Source of the DNA: Apoderus coryli
Lineage: Eukaryota; Arthropoda; Insecta; Coleoptera; Attelabidae
DNA: 64,000 bases
Reading direction: 5' to 3'
NCBI GenBank assembly: GCA_911728435.2
Contig: OU452201.1
Span: forward strand, 8,184,001-8,248,000
Part shown: positions 22,473-33,558 of the stretch, in pieces
How the letters are laid out: the number at the start of each line of letters is the position of its first letter
Numbering within the stretch: position 1 is the first letter of the stretch
Made by a program: the position numbers and the translations under genes
Notes under the pieces: generated by a model
What the model saw: the letters and a program-made list of their open reading frames with translations, nothing else
What the model was told of the DNA's origin: nothing
Databases searched by the model: none

Positions 22473-24652
22473 TATATCTTTCTTTCTATTTTGAACCATC
22501 CCGTTTCTCGAGTTTAGTACATAAACTTATTGCCTATTATCGATTTTCCAGATATGGATATTTAGTACCAAAAGACAGTCTCCCTGTACAAATGTATATA
22601 TCATAAATATTAAAACAGATTTATTGAACTAAGGACAACGTTAATTCGATGTTTCGTAGGTGAATGAAAATTTTGAAACTATCCACATTGAAAATATTAT
22701 TGCAAGTCTTGGGAGAAACCCTCCATTATCTTGACGTGTTAATATAAATGAATTCTCCCATAATGTATTGTTACAACCTAGGGAATGATGCTAATGGCTG
22801 ATACTCGCCCACATAATCGGCATGATGACAGACACTCTCTTGTCTTCTTGTATATGAAATCTCACTTAGGATTTAATGTATCTATATAGCAGTAGGGTCT
22901 GGGGTTTTTTTTCTTCTTTGGGAGCTGTAGTGCAGAGAAGGGATGCAATAAAGAGATATAATTAATTTTAATTACATCTAAATCGGTTCATAGTTTAAGC
23001 TTGCTACAGATATTTCGTTACAATGTTGTAAATTGTGCAAGAATTGAAGGAGATAACGTCTGAGTTTGCAAAAGACAATATTTGTGTATTTCGTAATAAT
23101 TAAATTCCGAGCTACATTTAAGCATTAACCGAACATTGATTGTGAAGAATTCAAATAGTAGTAGGAAATATGATTTCGGAAGCTGCGGAAAATAAGAATC
23201 TACAGAGCTGGTATGGCGTATTCATATGACGTAAAACATTTTTCAGGTTTGCAAGCAGAAATTATACACAACGAGCCAAATCTGACGGATTTGGCAGCAA
23301 CAGGTCATTTTGGATATCGTTTTCTGACTTTCGTGATGAAAAATAATGGCAGCAATGTGGTATACATATTTTATCATTTTTGAATTAAACTTGTCCAGAA
23401 GGCTAAAGTAGTATTCAGAATTATTAATTGTTTTGTTAACAGAATTCTTTCCTAGATGATTTTTGTTGCACTTTTTAGACGTCCACTTCATGGACTGGCT
23501 TCAACGCTTCGACCACCACACTTAAACTCTAAAGCTATATGTGAACTGGATGGTGGTACAACTTCAAGCCTGCTGCAGAAATTTCTTAACAATGTTAAAT
23601 AATAATAAAGGACTTTATTAAGGGCGAGCTTCAGTTCAGTGCCAAATGCCACTGTCTGTTGAGCTAACCCTACCCCTACGTACAAGAACTGAATGAGATA
23701 ATCAATCCACAAAATATTATATTATTATTTAAACAAAAGTATTATTTTCTACGCCATTCAGTGAAAAGACACTCTAATTTAATTAGGAAAGTTCACTTAA
23801 TCCGTTAAAACTCCCATATTGAGGAAAAAGAGATAAAAAATCCATAAGGTGACTCTGATAAAAAAAGGAATTCAATTCAGTTAAAATTTCTCTATAATGG
23901 GGCTAAGCTTAAGTTTTTTCACATTTATATGCCAGTCGGGATGCGTAAGCGCAGGGCTAGCGGAAGATGTCTTAATGAACACTTCACTACAATATGGACT
24001 ACTTTTTTCATATAAAAGTATTATAATTTTCACCTTACATAAATGTATAAAGGTTTTATCAAAAGAGTTGCTTAACACCCCAAAGTTTTGAAGAGGGAGC
24101 TTTTTCACAGAGACAAAATGAAAAGTGTGTCAAAAACAGTACAAAAACAAAAAAAGACTATAACCGGTGCTACGATATCATAATGGAAATCTACATAGAT
24201 AACAAGTAGCGTCAAAGAAGCCAATAAGGAAAACAAAAAAAAAATGTGAGTAGCATTCTTTGTTCCCTGCAAAGAGGCAGTGGAAAAGATAATACCCGAG
24301 AGGTACGAATGTAATTAAAAAAATGTGTTTATATATTTCTTAATTCATACAACGAATCAATGTTTATTTACTTTGCTGAATAAAACGCGTATACAAAAAT
24401 TTTTAGGTAAGCTATACATTTAACAGTAACCGTTGTCTTGGCGACCAAATCCCATAAAAACGATTGGTGAAATATTCACAGAAAATTTGTTCCACTGTAA
24501 CTATAATATTAACGAAAAACTACTTCGATTTTTGAAGATCAATTGTGAAAATAGTGTAGTTGGGTTAATTTAGTTTTAATTCGCTTCTGAGGATGGTGAG
24601 TGTTAGCAAAACGCGGGCCGAGATTTAAAATTTGGTGAAGTGGTTTCAAAAA
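22473..24652. other. No gene recognised
   Basis: AT-rich sequence. Two short segments (around 22995-23030 and 23560-23600) resemble each other weakly, and AATAATAAAGGACTTTATTA at 23602 resembles LINE tails in this window, but nothing coding was recognised. The ORFs between 23243 and 24108 overlap on both strands and show no motif. Confidence 0.35.
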
Positions 24653-24882
24653 AGGGGTGATTTTCCACGTCATTTTATAAAAAAAGTTCCCATAACATAC
24701 GTCCGGAAAAGCTGCCTATTTGTAGCAATAACGCTGCCAAATTTCAAAGAAATCGGTAAGGAGATATTGAATTAATAAAAAAAACCTGTTATTTACAAAA
24801 AAAACTTGTATCTTGGAAACAATACATTACCGGACGTATGTTTATGGGAAATTTTTCATAAAATGACCTGATAAATCACCCC
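24653..24882. repeat. Foldback repeat with about 53-bp arms
   Basis: 24653-24706 (GGGGTGATTTTCCACGTCAT to CATACGTCCGG) and 24830-24882 (CCGGACGTATG to AAATCACCCCC) are imperfect inverted repeats around a 123-bp centre. No coding potential. It is probably a miniature inverted-repeat element; target duplication not determined. Confidence 0.7.
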
Positions 24883-25559
24883 CTTAAATATTGCCGCCTC
24901 TCTTTGAAGCACCATGTATACTAGCGCTGCTAAAATTGTTGGACCAGCAAACTAATCACTGAATGGGTAAATAAAACCCATCAGATATAATGTAATAAGC
25001 AACTTCCACTCAAGTCACAAATAGTTGCCAACTAAAATTCATAAACAAATCATGTGTGAAAAAAACATTTAAGTACTATATGAACCATTTCCTAGTTGGT
25101 AATTTGAGCTCAAGGCTTAAAAAATGTTGTAGGTTTAATCCCTGTTGTGTCGCATATTATGTGCCCATTTGTCATTTCCTAACCCATTGTTACATATTAT
25201 ACATTTTAATGAGTTTGAGAACATTATCCCCGCATGTAAACACAAGTCATATTTTTAAATTTTGTTGGCATTGTAGCTAATATCATGAAAGCCATTTTTA
25301 TTTTCAATAATATGTAAACAAGAATGTGGTGTAAATGCCTTTATTAGTAACTACAGTTGAAGTTTAGTTAGCATGAAAAACAAAATAGTTAATCAAATTA
25401 AGGTTCGTTTTGTAATAAAAATCTTATTATAACAAAGTTAAATTAATTATTTGTTGGCATACGCAGCTAGTTGTTTAATTTTTATACGGCAGCCATATTA
25501 GTTTACATAAAATGGTTGTTTTGATTTTACTTTCTCGCACAGCCATTAGATTTTGGTTG
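24883..25559. other. No gene recognised
   Basis: AT-rich sequence with a 74-codon ORF at 25056-25280 that has no recognisable motif. Confidence 0.35.
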
Positions 25560-25860
25560 AAATCGCTTAAGCCCTGATTTACAGCGATAAAAGTATTTGC
25601 CCCCATATTTCTGGAGAAAATTGCGTTTAAAATTTCACCAGTTAGGTAATTTAAACCTATAACTCTTATTAGAATATAATAAAGATAGATAGATAATAAG
25701 AGATAGAGCGTGCGCTTCTCATGCGGAAGGTTCTGGATTCAGATCCCAGCTCTGGCAATATTTTTTTTTTTAATTTTTTAATATAGTACTTTGTTAATTT
25801 AGTTTATTGGAAATAATGAAAATAATACAATTATAATAATAAATTAAAGAAATAATCCAT
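25560..25860 (+). repeat. tRNA-like dispersed repeat, copy 1
   Basis: The segment 25708-25760 reads ATAGAGCGTGCGCTTCTCAT, GCGGAAGGTTCTGGATTCAG, ATCCCAGCTCTGGCA, which resembles the 3' two thirds of a tRNA with a B-box and a T-arm, but no matching 5' acceptor strand. Flanking sequence on both sides (AATTTCACCAGTTAGGTAAT upstream, TTGGAAATAATGAAAATAAT downstream) recurs in the copies at 36440 and 58880, so the tRNA-like part is one module of a longer element. It is not a functional tRNA gene. Confidence 0.65.
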
Positions 25861-25881
25861 TTGATGCAGTGGAGTGTAATC

Positions 25882-26098
25882 TAATTACAATGAAACAATT
25901 ATTACGTCGTCTCCGCTAATAATTTAGGCATATAGGCAGAGCCCTTAATAGACTCTGCCTATATGTGGATTTAACTCCACCACAGTAGTTGCGATATTTT
26001 AAGGCTGATGATGGAGCTGGGACTCCGAAACATGTGCCTTTGAATAAAGATTTTTAAAATTATTAGTGGAGACGACGTAATTGTTTCATTGTAATTAT
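25882..26098 (+). mobile_element. Palindrome-ended element carrying a hammerhead motif
   Basis: Inverted ends of about 40 bp: TAATTACAATGAAACAATTA then CGTCGTCTCC at the left, and GGAGACGACG then TAATTGTTTCATTGTAATTA at the right. Inside are a 13-bp perfect hairpin (CATATAGGCAGAG, 25929-25941, with 25953-25965) and the hammerhead motif at 26001-26040. The element is inserted in the tRNA-like repeat: that repeat resumes after 26098 as judged by comparison with the copy near 58900. No ORF. Confidence 0.7.
26001..26040 (+). ncRNA. Hammerhead ribozyme motif, copy E (cleavage base mutated)
   Basis: Stem I AAGG, core CTGATGA (26005-26011), an extra T, stem II GGAG/CTCC with a 6-nt loop, GAA, palindromic ACATGT, then G at the cleavage position (26036), then CCTT completing stem I. 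Every helix pairs. A G at the cleavage position should prevent efficient self-cleavage. Confidence 0.65.
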
Positions 26099-26119
26099 AA
26101 TAATAGTAATTATTATTCA

Positions 26120-26200
26120 AATTCTGTTTCGTTACGCAGGCCATATATATTTGTTTATATTATATCTTGTCGGAAATGTTTTGGGGCGACACAACCGTTT
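26120..26200 (+). repeat. TTACGCAGG repeat module, copy 1
   Basis: AATTCTGTTTCGTTACGCAG then GCCATATATA, TATTATATCTTGTCG and GGGGCGACACAACCG. A copy with the same order lies at 43630-43715, and its first part recurs on the minus strand at 58880-58915, there adjacent to the tRNA-like repeat. It is therefore probably the distal part of the same element. Confidence 0.65.
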
Positions 26201-26379
26201 TTATGCAGTTACATGTTTTGTTTTTATTGAACTACAGTTTTCAGTTCCACGAAAGTCTTGGGATAGGAGATAAGAGGGTTCTTGTTTGATGTTGTGAATT
26301 AAAAAATACAAGCATTAAACAGTATGTTGATAAAGATTGCTCAAGTTGTAAACGTCATACTCATGTCTGTAAGTTTTGG

Positions 26380-26418
26380 TATACTTTGCAAATAAAGTTT
26401 ATTATTATTATTATTATT
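26380..26418 (+). repeat. Probable LINE 3' tail
   Basis: GCAAATAAAGTTTATTATTA continues as (TTA)n. This is the same polyadenylation-like AATAAAG plus TTA-repeat tail that ends the LINE copies at 12660 and 54650, here in plus orientation. No coding remnant was identified upstream. Confidence 0.4.
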
Positions 26419-28855
26419 GAATGTTCGCTGCAAATACACAATGCCCCTCCGGAAAAAGTTGAAATCTTTATTTTTGAAAATAGTTTATCTAGCTCAGCAT
26501 ATCGTTTCGGCATCAACCTCTGAACCAACTTAAAACTACAAAGAAAAAGGATGATTACAGAATGGGCCTCCCTAGGAATGTATACATTTATATTGATGAA
26601 CCCCTTATGGAAATCGCAGCCACGATCTCCGGTTTAAAGCAGCTTTAGCTGATATACAACCGAATCTATTATACCTAATATTAAAAGATTTTACAAATAA
26701 TAAATAGAACAAGGATATCAATGTGTAGTATTTGAATCTAAATAAAACAACCAACAAGTGAAAAGTTTGGGTCGTGTGTTTTCTGTGACCCTCATAACAC
26801 ATCAGAGCTTTTAACTAAATGTTTAAACAGAAGTGTACCACATAACAAACATAATAATAATCAAAATAATAACAATAATCGTGGAAAAAGCTTCACCTTC
26901 GTTGTAAAAAATATAATGTACATACTACTATGCGAGTTATGTTTCAAAATTATTAAAAGTATTCTCATAGTGAAATAGCTAGGTACATTAATGTAATTGA
27001 AAAAAGCTCACATTTAATTTAAATTGAAAATTTATGCAAACGTTTACGAAAAGTAGGAATTAAACTATGTGTTCGAAAAAAGATTGATTCTATTTAATTT
27101 TGTTGAAATATGTGTCATATCAGCGTATACCCCCAAATTAACTTAAAATAATTTAAGGGAACATTCTACAAGCGAAAATAAAATTTGTAATAAGATTGTA
27201 AATTCCTGACGATGGCTTTTTAGTAATATTCCCGAAACGCGTCTCGATATGAAAATCAAATTTGGCACACTTACGTATCCTTAGGGGATTAGTAAAAAAT
27301 ATGATTCTAATGGATCGTCAGAATAGGACACCCTGTATATATATATTAAGTTCAGTCATTGGCTCAGGACATATTCATTCGAGTTTAACTTCTTTGTATA
27401 CTACGGTCGATTGGAAATTACATTTCATATGGACGACATTTTGTCATCATTTCTTTTCACTCTTTTATATAATGGTTTCATAACGGAAAATGGCACACAT
27501 ATTATGCAGACGAAATCGATTTGGTTGCGATTTTATTAACAACGCGGATATTCTATATGAATATGAACATCTTTTTGCATCGTAGAATATCTCTATGAAA
27601 AAAAACATTTTATCTATGTACTTCAGATGTCTCAGATAAATTAACTGAAATGTAATCTTTTGCACAAGTTGTTTCAAAAGTATTCAGGGTCAACAGTTAC
27701 TTTAGTTCTTTAGACAGCCAAACAAATAGGAAAATATTTTAATTTTCTGCTCTCTTTCCTCAATTGCGCTCAGATTTAACAAGAATAAATTCTAATAAAG
27801 ATATTAAAATTATAAACTACTTTCTTCACTCATTTTGTATTTTTAACCAAGCATTTGTCTCCCTATACATCTTTTTAAAAAAAATCACTGACTTTAATAA
27901 AATTTAAAAGGGATTTTCATGGTCTAATAATAATTGGTTTTCGTCCCTTGTACGGTTTTTTGTTTTTGATATGTTTTTTCAATTTACTTTTGGCTTCGAG
28001 CTTTATAAAATGATGTTTTAGTTTCAACTTTCGATTGGTTTTAACAATCCCGATTAATTTTAAAAATACATAATTACTGTTACACTTTATGAAGTCGTGA
28101 TTATTATGATGAGATATGTGCGTGTTGAAGCAATTTGGTACAGCTCCTTGCCTAAAATACAATATTCTTCAATCCTCTTTATGATTTTAATAAAATACTT
28201 CCTTTAAACTATGAGGTAATTGTTTTATTAAAACAATATCTTTCAAATTGCAACCAGAAGTGACCCCTACGTTATTTAAAAACACGATACCAATTAGGGG
28301 TTAATTATGCTTTATTTTGTATTGTTTAATGAAAAAACGGACTATTCATATAAGGAACTATTTGTTTAATTGTTATCCTGAAAACTTATTCAATTGAATG
28401 CAAGAAACTCTGCAACTTTAGCGATCAACATTGAAGAACAAAAAAACTAATAAAAGCAGACAAAGTTGAACTCAACTGTAATGATGCGTTTTAACTACTA
28501 AAATAATTGAAAAACTTCTCTCTAGGAAGAGCAGATAAAACTTCCTTTTATTACTAGTAGTTATCGCAACTCATATAAGAAATCATCATATTGTTCCACT
28601 TAACATTTCTGAACAAATTTTCGGGGTAGACTATATAGAGTCGCCAAAGAGCTGATTGAAGGACAATAGAACTCTCCTCTCACAATTTTTTCTATAGGAT
28701 AAAACAATAACACTAAATTGACTACCTACTATTCGAAATAGTGGAGTTTGTACATTAAGGCAAATCAAGAAAAACTATATCGATAAAAAGGAACTCCATA
28801 TTTGATTATTTGTGATGAAATATTTTCTTTTAATCCCCAGCAACTAGTGGGAAAT
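26419..28855. other. No gene recognised
   Basis: AT-rich sequence. A degenerate hammerhead-like string lies at 27206-27243 (listed separately), and a GGACACCCTGTAT string near 27329 resembles the ends of mariner-type miniature elements. ORFs at 26605-26802, 27262-27483, 27465-27677 and 27917-28162 show no motif. Confidence 0.35.
27206..27243 (+). ncRNA. Degenerate hammerhead-like motif, copy F
   Basis: CTGACGA, extra T, GG...CC as a short stem II, GAA, palindromic ACGCGT, C at the cleavage position. Core bases are intact but stem I flanks do not pair and stem II is only about two base pairs, so this is likely an inactive relic. Confidence 0.35.
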
Positions 28856-28925
28856 GACTACTACATTTCCAAATTATGATTGAACATATAACAAAGGCAT
28901 TTAAAGACAGTCGTAGAAAAATAAT
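28856..28925 (+). repeat. 70-bp dispersed repeat, copy 1
   Basis: ATGATTGAACATATAACAAA then GGCATTTAAAGACAGTCGTA and GAAAAA. It recurs with very few changes at 32858-32930. Class unknown. Confidence 0.75.
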
Positions 28926-29904
28926 ATTGTTTGCGCTTTAGAACAACACTAGTCAAGATTCGCTAATCTGAAATAATATTTCCTCTTAGTTCCTTTATAA
29001 CATAAACTTCTTGTTCTAAACGTTAACGAACTAATGTGGAAACGATATTACCAACATATAATATAGAATGTAGTGAGTTGTCCGAGAAGTTGTCCAACTC
29101 CACTTAATTATACTGTTTAAATATATCTCTGAATCTGTGTATGTGTACATTTTGTGTTTGACAAAAGTTTTTAATGACAGTTCCGATGTGGAGTAACGAA
29201 ACTTTTGGTTGATACATTTTCGTTTAATTGAATTTTTTCGCATAATTCAAACTTTATTATCTCATAACCCAGTGTTTCTGAAAGTTTTGTCGCAATTTTA
29301 GAGAAAGTCAGGAATTAACTCTATTCATTTTGTACTCAAATTCTATGAGCATTAATCATTGTAATAAATAATTTATTAGATTTCATAGATTTAAATGATA
29401 AAGTTTATATAAAACTATATAAACATTTTCTAGTGATTTTAAATTGCATACTAACAAGTATATTCTGGAGAAGTATGGTATTATATAAATAATATTTATA
29501 TAGTCATAAAAAAAAAAAGTATAATTTGAAAGATAAAAAGTAATGAGCTGCTTTCAAAAGCAGATGTTCTGCTGTGTTTAGTGTGCTTTTACTAGGAATA
29601 ATGAGAATAACTTTATAGCCATTTAGTTATGCAGGGAATTGAAATCACGACCATGGAAGCAATATTTTAGGGAAATAGTTACGGTAATTTCATGTCGGGA
29701 TATTACAAAGTCGAGTGTAGTAGACAGTTATTTACATTTTTCTAAAATGACAGTAAAATTTAATCAATCATTTCATACCTAAAACAAAAAAGCTTAAATA
29801 TGAAAATATTGAAGCTTTTGTTAGTCGGTGGTATTCTGATTAAATATTCATAAATATTTATATACTCAGTTCATAACTTAAAATTATTTTAAATATATAT
29901 AAAA
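28926..29904. other. No gene recognised
   Basis: AT-rich sequence. The ORF at 29031-29243 (minus) has no recognisable motif. Confidence 0.4.
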
Positions 29905-30500
29905 AATGAAAATAATTTCGTGACAAAGCGGACTAAAATGTTGGTTTTGGAATTTTGTTTAATTTAGCAGTGCCCCAGTCTAATTCAATAGAACCAGAAT
30001 TTTTCATTATTTGGCATTAAACGTCGACGGCAGAACGCTTGGAGACCACCGTCCGGACATTGCTGAAACCCAAATATTTGGGAGATGGTGGCAGAAGGAT
30101 AAAATGGTCTCCTGCTAGCGTTTTGTGTTCATACTATTTTTATTTATATTTATTTCTATTTATACGACTGGTTTTACCTATACATTGAGTTTGTTCGGCC
30201 TCTGCATGGTATAGGATATGCATTACTATGTACATGTAGATGATACGTGTTTACATGTGTCTACTGTTGTGTATCCTATTGTGCTTAAATGCAGGCCGAT
30301 ATTTGTACATGGGTAACGACTATGGTACTCTGACGAGCTCATAACAAGAGCGAAACGAATTCGTCAGTATCTGTCGACCCATGCCTCGGTCTGGTTCTAT
30401 TGAATTAGACTGGGGCCCTGCTAAATTAAACAAAATTCCTTGTGTAGGTAAAACCAACATTTTAGTCCGCTTTGCCACGAAATTATTTTCATTTATTATA
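29905..30500 (+). mobile_element. Inverted-arm element of the hammerhead repeat family, copy 2
   Basis: The two ends are inverted copies: GAAAATAATTTCGTGACAAA, GCGGACTAAAATGTTGGTTT, AATTTTGTTTAATTTAGCAG and AGTCTAATTCAATAGAACCA at the left recur reverse-complemented at the right end. The right arm includes the hammerhead ribozyme. The left arm has lost that stretch but continues into CAGAACGCTTGGAGACCACC, which matches copy 1 at 3970-4250. The centre (30120-30300) is unique. No ORF. It resembles a foldback or a head-to-head pair of one repeat unit. Confidence 0.75.
30324..30371 (+). ncRNA. Hammerhead ribozyme (type I), copy B, all core positions intact
   Basis: Stem I GGTACT (30324-30329) pairs with AGTATC (30366-30371) over six positions with one G-T wobble. 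The core is CTGACGA (30330-30336). Stem II is GCTC/GAGC (30337-30340 with 30348-30351), closed by ATAACAA. Then GAA (30352-30354), palindromic stem III ACGAATTCGT (30355-30364) and C at 30365 as the cleavage base. Every conserved core position of the hammerhead is canonical. Short palindromic stem III is the form known from Penelope-like elements and retrozymes. It lies antisense to the cadherin gene. Confidence 0.88.
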
Positions 30501-30734
30501 TTTACGGACATGAAATCCTTTTAATATATATAAAGACAGAGCATTTTTATTTAGTTCAATTTTGTCAAAACAACAACTGATAACAATTTTCATAATATAA
30601 AGCATCCTTTTGAAAATATAACTTAGATAATATTATAGGAAACATCTTAACATTAATGTGAAAATATTCCAAGGATTTATCACTTGGATGGCTTCGTTAA
30701 GAAATAAAACTGCCACATTTGGGCCTCAGAAAAG

Positions 30735-30975
30735 ACACTTATGATGCATTGGACCGTTTTTCTTCGAAGAAGAAGCAGTAACGGTGCATGGCGAACTTAT
30801 CGTGCTATGACATTCCATCCAGTTTGTTCTGCTGCAGTTTGTACATAATATTGATGTCAAGGACAAGTGGTTTCAGGTTGCTTGACTGTCCGCGAGAAAT
30901 TGACGGTCTTGCATGACTCCTTTCCTGATTGCCTCATTCCCCAGTTTGATGACCAGAATTGGCCTCCACGCAGTC
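30735..30975 (+). pseudogene. Decayed mariner/Tc-like transposase fragment
   Basis: The plus strand reads FFEEEAVTVHGE, then YRAM after a frameshift, DVKDKWFQ, then after another frameshift LTVREKLTVLHDSFPDCLIP and DDQNWPPRS. This order matches the DDE-domain end of the mariner-like group in which xxVTVNGERYRAM...WFQQDGATxHTARExxxLL..FPGRLISRxGDxNWPPRSCDLTPLD is typical. The catalytic D/N block is damaged. No ends of the element were recognised. It is an old relic. Confidence 0.65.
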
Positions 30976-32424
30976 AATAACAATACTAAATATTGTCTTC
31001 TATTTTCAAAGATTCCCAATTGATACACTCTCAATTGAAAAATGTGATAATAGTATGGGTACATCGACAGAGTTTTCTGGATATTTTTGCTTAATTGGAT
31101 GTAGAAAACTATACATAGGAGAATTTTTAAAATTTCGCAGTGTAACTATGTCACCGGGGGCCAGATGAGGTAAAATAGTTATAAGTTATTGACACTTCCG
31201 GCAATAGCGGAAGTAGGTGTCAACTTGCTTACTTCAAATGGAACACCGTATATATTATGACAGTTATAGACACTACATAAAATTTCTTATCTTACCGTTT
31301 CTGAATTATTTAAGGTTTTATGTCAAAACTGACGTTTGCGAGCTCTAAAATCAATACAAAATTTGCCTACAAGGAAACCTTTATTAATTGATTTAGATAC
31401 TATTTCTATCTCAAAAACTATAAAATATTGGGGTTTCTATTTAAAATCTTGACTTTTGACAGTTTTGTCATTTTCATGTTTGATGTGATATATTTCACAC
31501 CCTGTATTCATATTTACCAAAACTGTTCAAAGTTCTTATAAAATGACTATTTTTGAGATAGTCATAGTTAACTGCCAAATTTAAAAATTCTTCTATGTAT
31601 AATTTTCTATATACAGATAGATTTGGTGCGACCTCTATATTATTAGCTAACAATGTAGAAAAATAATCCGTTTACTGTACTGAATTGCAAAAAAAAAAAA
31701 ATTCTAATTTAATTTATCTACACCACTTGAAAACTGTACAAATACGTAGGAATCTCTTTAGTAAAAATAAATAAAGAAAACGTATTCAAACGTAAATAAA
31801 ACTGTTTATTGAAATAAAATGAATTTTCTCGTGTTTATACTTTCATAAAGAATAAAAGCGGATTTTTTAATTAGGCGAAAAATGCTTTCTGAAATGTATA
31901 AGCAAGAATTAATTATTACGTTTTTGCTTTTAATAATTCTACAGCGGTTTTGGTCCAAAATATAGTAATTCAAGAAGAGTTAAATATTTTTTCGTTTTAA
32001 GGATACTTATGTAAGTAATTATGGTCTTAATCTATTTGGTAAATGACGATTTGTTTCTATCAATAATATTCAGAGTGATATCAAATTACATGCTCTACTT
32101 GGAAAGCCAGTATTACTTAAACTATAGGATAAGGCAGCAAACGCTCTCGATTTAATACCTAATCATTTTAATTATTTAAATAACGTTCTACGATAATAAT
32201 AATAATTATTAAAAGGATGTGAGTCTATATTTAAAAACCAGCATGAAGAAGAACGTCAATAATTCTGTACAGATTTAAAACATTTTATTTACAAATTTTA
32301 CTTTCTACGACATGTTTTGAATAGCAGAATCGTTTTGATTGTGTACAACAGTTTCGTTGCTTCTCTTCTTCGACATAATATGGAATAAGCATCGTGCATA
32401 TTAATAGTATATTGTGCAACGAAC
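30976..32424. other. No gene recognised
   Basis: AT-rich sequence with a short hairpin (ACTTCCG...CGGAAGT, near 31193-31215) flanked by GACA/TGTC. ORFs at 30873-31064, 30959-31168 and 32298-32501 are without motifs. Confidence 0.35.
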
Positions 32425-32508
32425 ATGAAATGACACATATTTCCTACGAGTATGATCGCCTGCGGCTCATGCTGCAAATCATACGAGTAGGAAATGGTCA
32501 TTTCATGT
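32425..32508. repeat. Hairpin with about 30-bp arms
   Basis: CATGAAATGACACATATTTC then CTACGAGTATGAT, a 21-nt loop, then ATCATACGAGTAGGAAATGG and TCATTTCATG. Arms are reverse complements apart from a small bulge. The sequence TTTTTCTACGACTGT just beyond (32526) is the reverse complement of the end of the 70-bp repeat at 32858, so hairpin and repeat may belong to one larger inverted element. Confidence 0.65.
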
Positions 32509-32857
32509 GAGTTTCACACTATACTTTTTCTACGACTGTTTTAATACTTTTGAATAAATTAAACATAATTTTGTTTTTCGAAACTTACCCCTAAATACAC
32601 TAAGTTAGAAGTATTAAACGGACTAGGTCGTGTTAAACTATATTCACTATCACTGTTTTCCATTATATAAATAGCGTTGAAACCGTCGTAATTAGTGAAA
32701 TAATTATAATTATTATTAATTATTAACAAACTGTCAATTTGGTGTGTTTGTATTGTCGGCGTTACTATGGTGATTTTTCATGCCCGACGCTACTTTTGTC
32801 ATTACCAGGAAATTTACTCGTGCACAATAAATAGTTAAATGAAAAACAGCATTACAA

Positions 32858-32930
32858 TGTACTACATTTTCAAATCATGATTGAACATATAACAAAGGCA
32901 TTTAAAGACAGTCGTAGAAAAAATGTATTA
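32858..32930 (+). repeat. 70-bp dispersed repeat, copy 2
   Basis: Near-identical to 28856-28925 in the same orientation. Confidence 0.75.
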
Positions 32931-33478
32931 CAGCATTATGTTTTAAGAGGGAGTTTTAATTTAAAAGCACAAAACCCATACCATACCTACCTATATATGC
33001 AGACAAATTTTAATAAAGACAGTGTCAAAAAAGTATAGTAGAATATAATTATTGTGATAGACAGGTCATAATTAATAATACACAGTAAAACTGCAGATTC
33101 CTTGGGTGAAAATATTGAGAATTGGTCAAACTTACCTTAGTTCAAAAGTCTAAAGAAGCTAGTGTGAACCAATATTTTTGCATGGGATTTTGTGACTGGG
33201 GGTGTTTGGGGCGAGGAATTTTAATTTGTTGATAATTTGCATGTGAATTGTAGAGGGCATTCTCTGCAGCACTCTGGTTACATAAAAACAAGTATAACTC
33301 GTTTTGTGTCTCAGTATATTTACATTTTTATTAAAAATATATGTTTTCTCATCGATATACCTTGTAAATGTCGCTCCGAACAACTATTTTCGAGATATTT
33401 CTGATGCATCCGATTAGATTTTGATTTGCAAATGTACATTTTTTCAAAGTATAGGCTTGATGATAAAAACTATTGCAA

Positions 33479-33558
33479 TGAAACTATTTAGTAACAATAA
33501 TAACAAATAAATTAACATGAAACTATATTTAGTAACACTAATAACAAACAAATTAACA
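33479..33558 (+). repeat. Tandem duplication of about 40 bp
   Basis: TGAAACTATTTAGTAACAAT... (33479-33517) is followed directly by a 41-bp near copy (33518-33558) ending in the same AAATTAACA. Confidence 0.8.

Noticed and set aside
24588..24623. CTGAGGATGG ... AAAACGCGGG resembling a hammerhead
   Set aside because: GAA is replaced by AAA, stem II does not pair, and there is no cleavage triplet.
25708..25760. tRNA gene call
   Set aside because: The acceptor stem cannot form and the anticodon differs among the three copies, so it is a repeat module, not a tRNA gene.
32298..32501. 67-residue minus-strand ORF
   Set aside because: It runs through the 84-bp hairpin at 32425-32508, so the frame is a by-product of the repeat.
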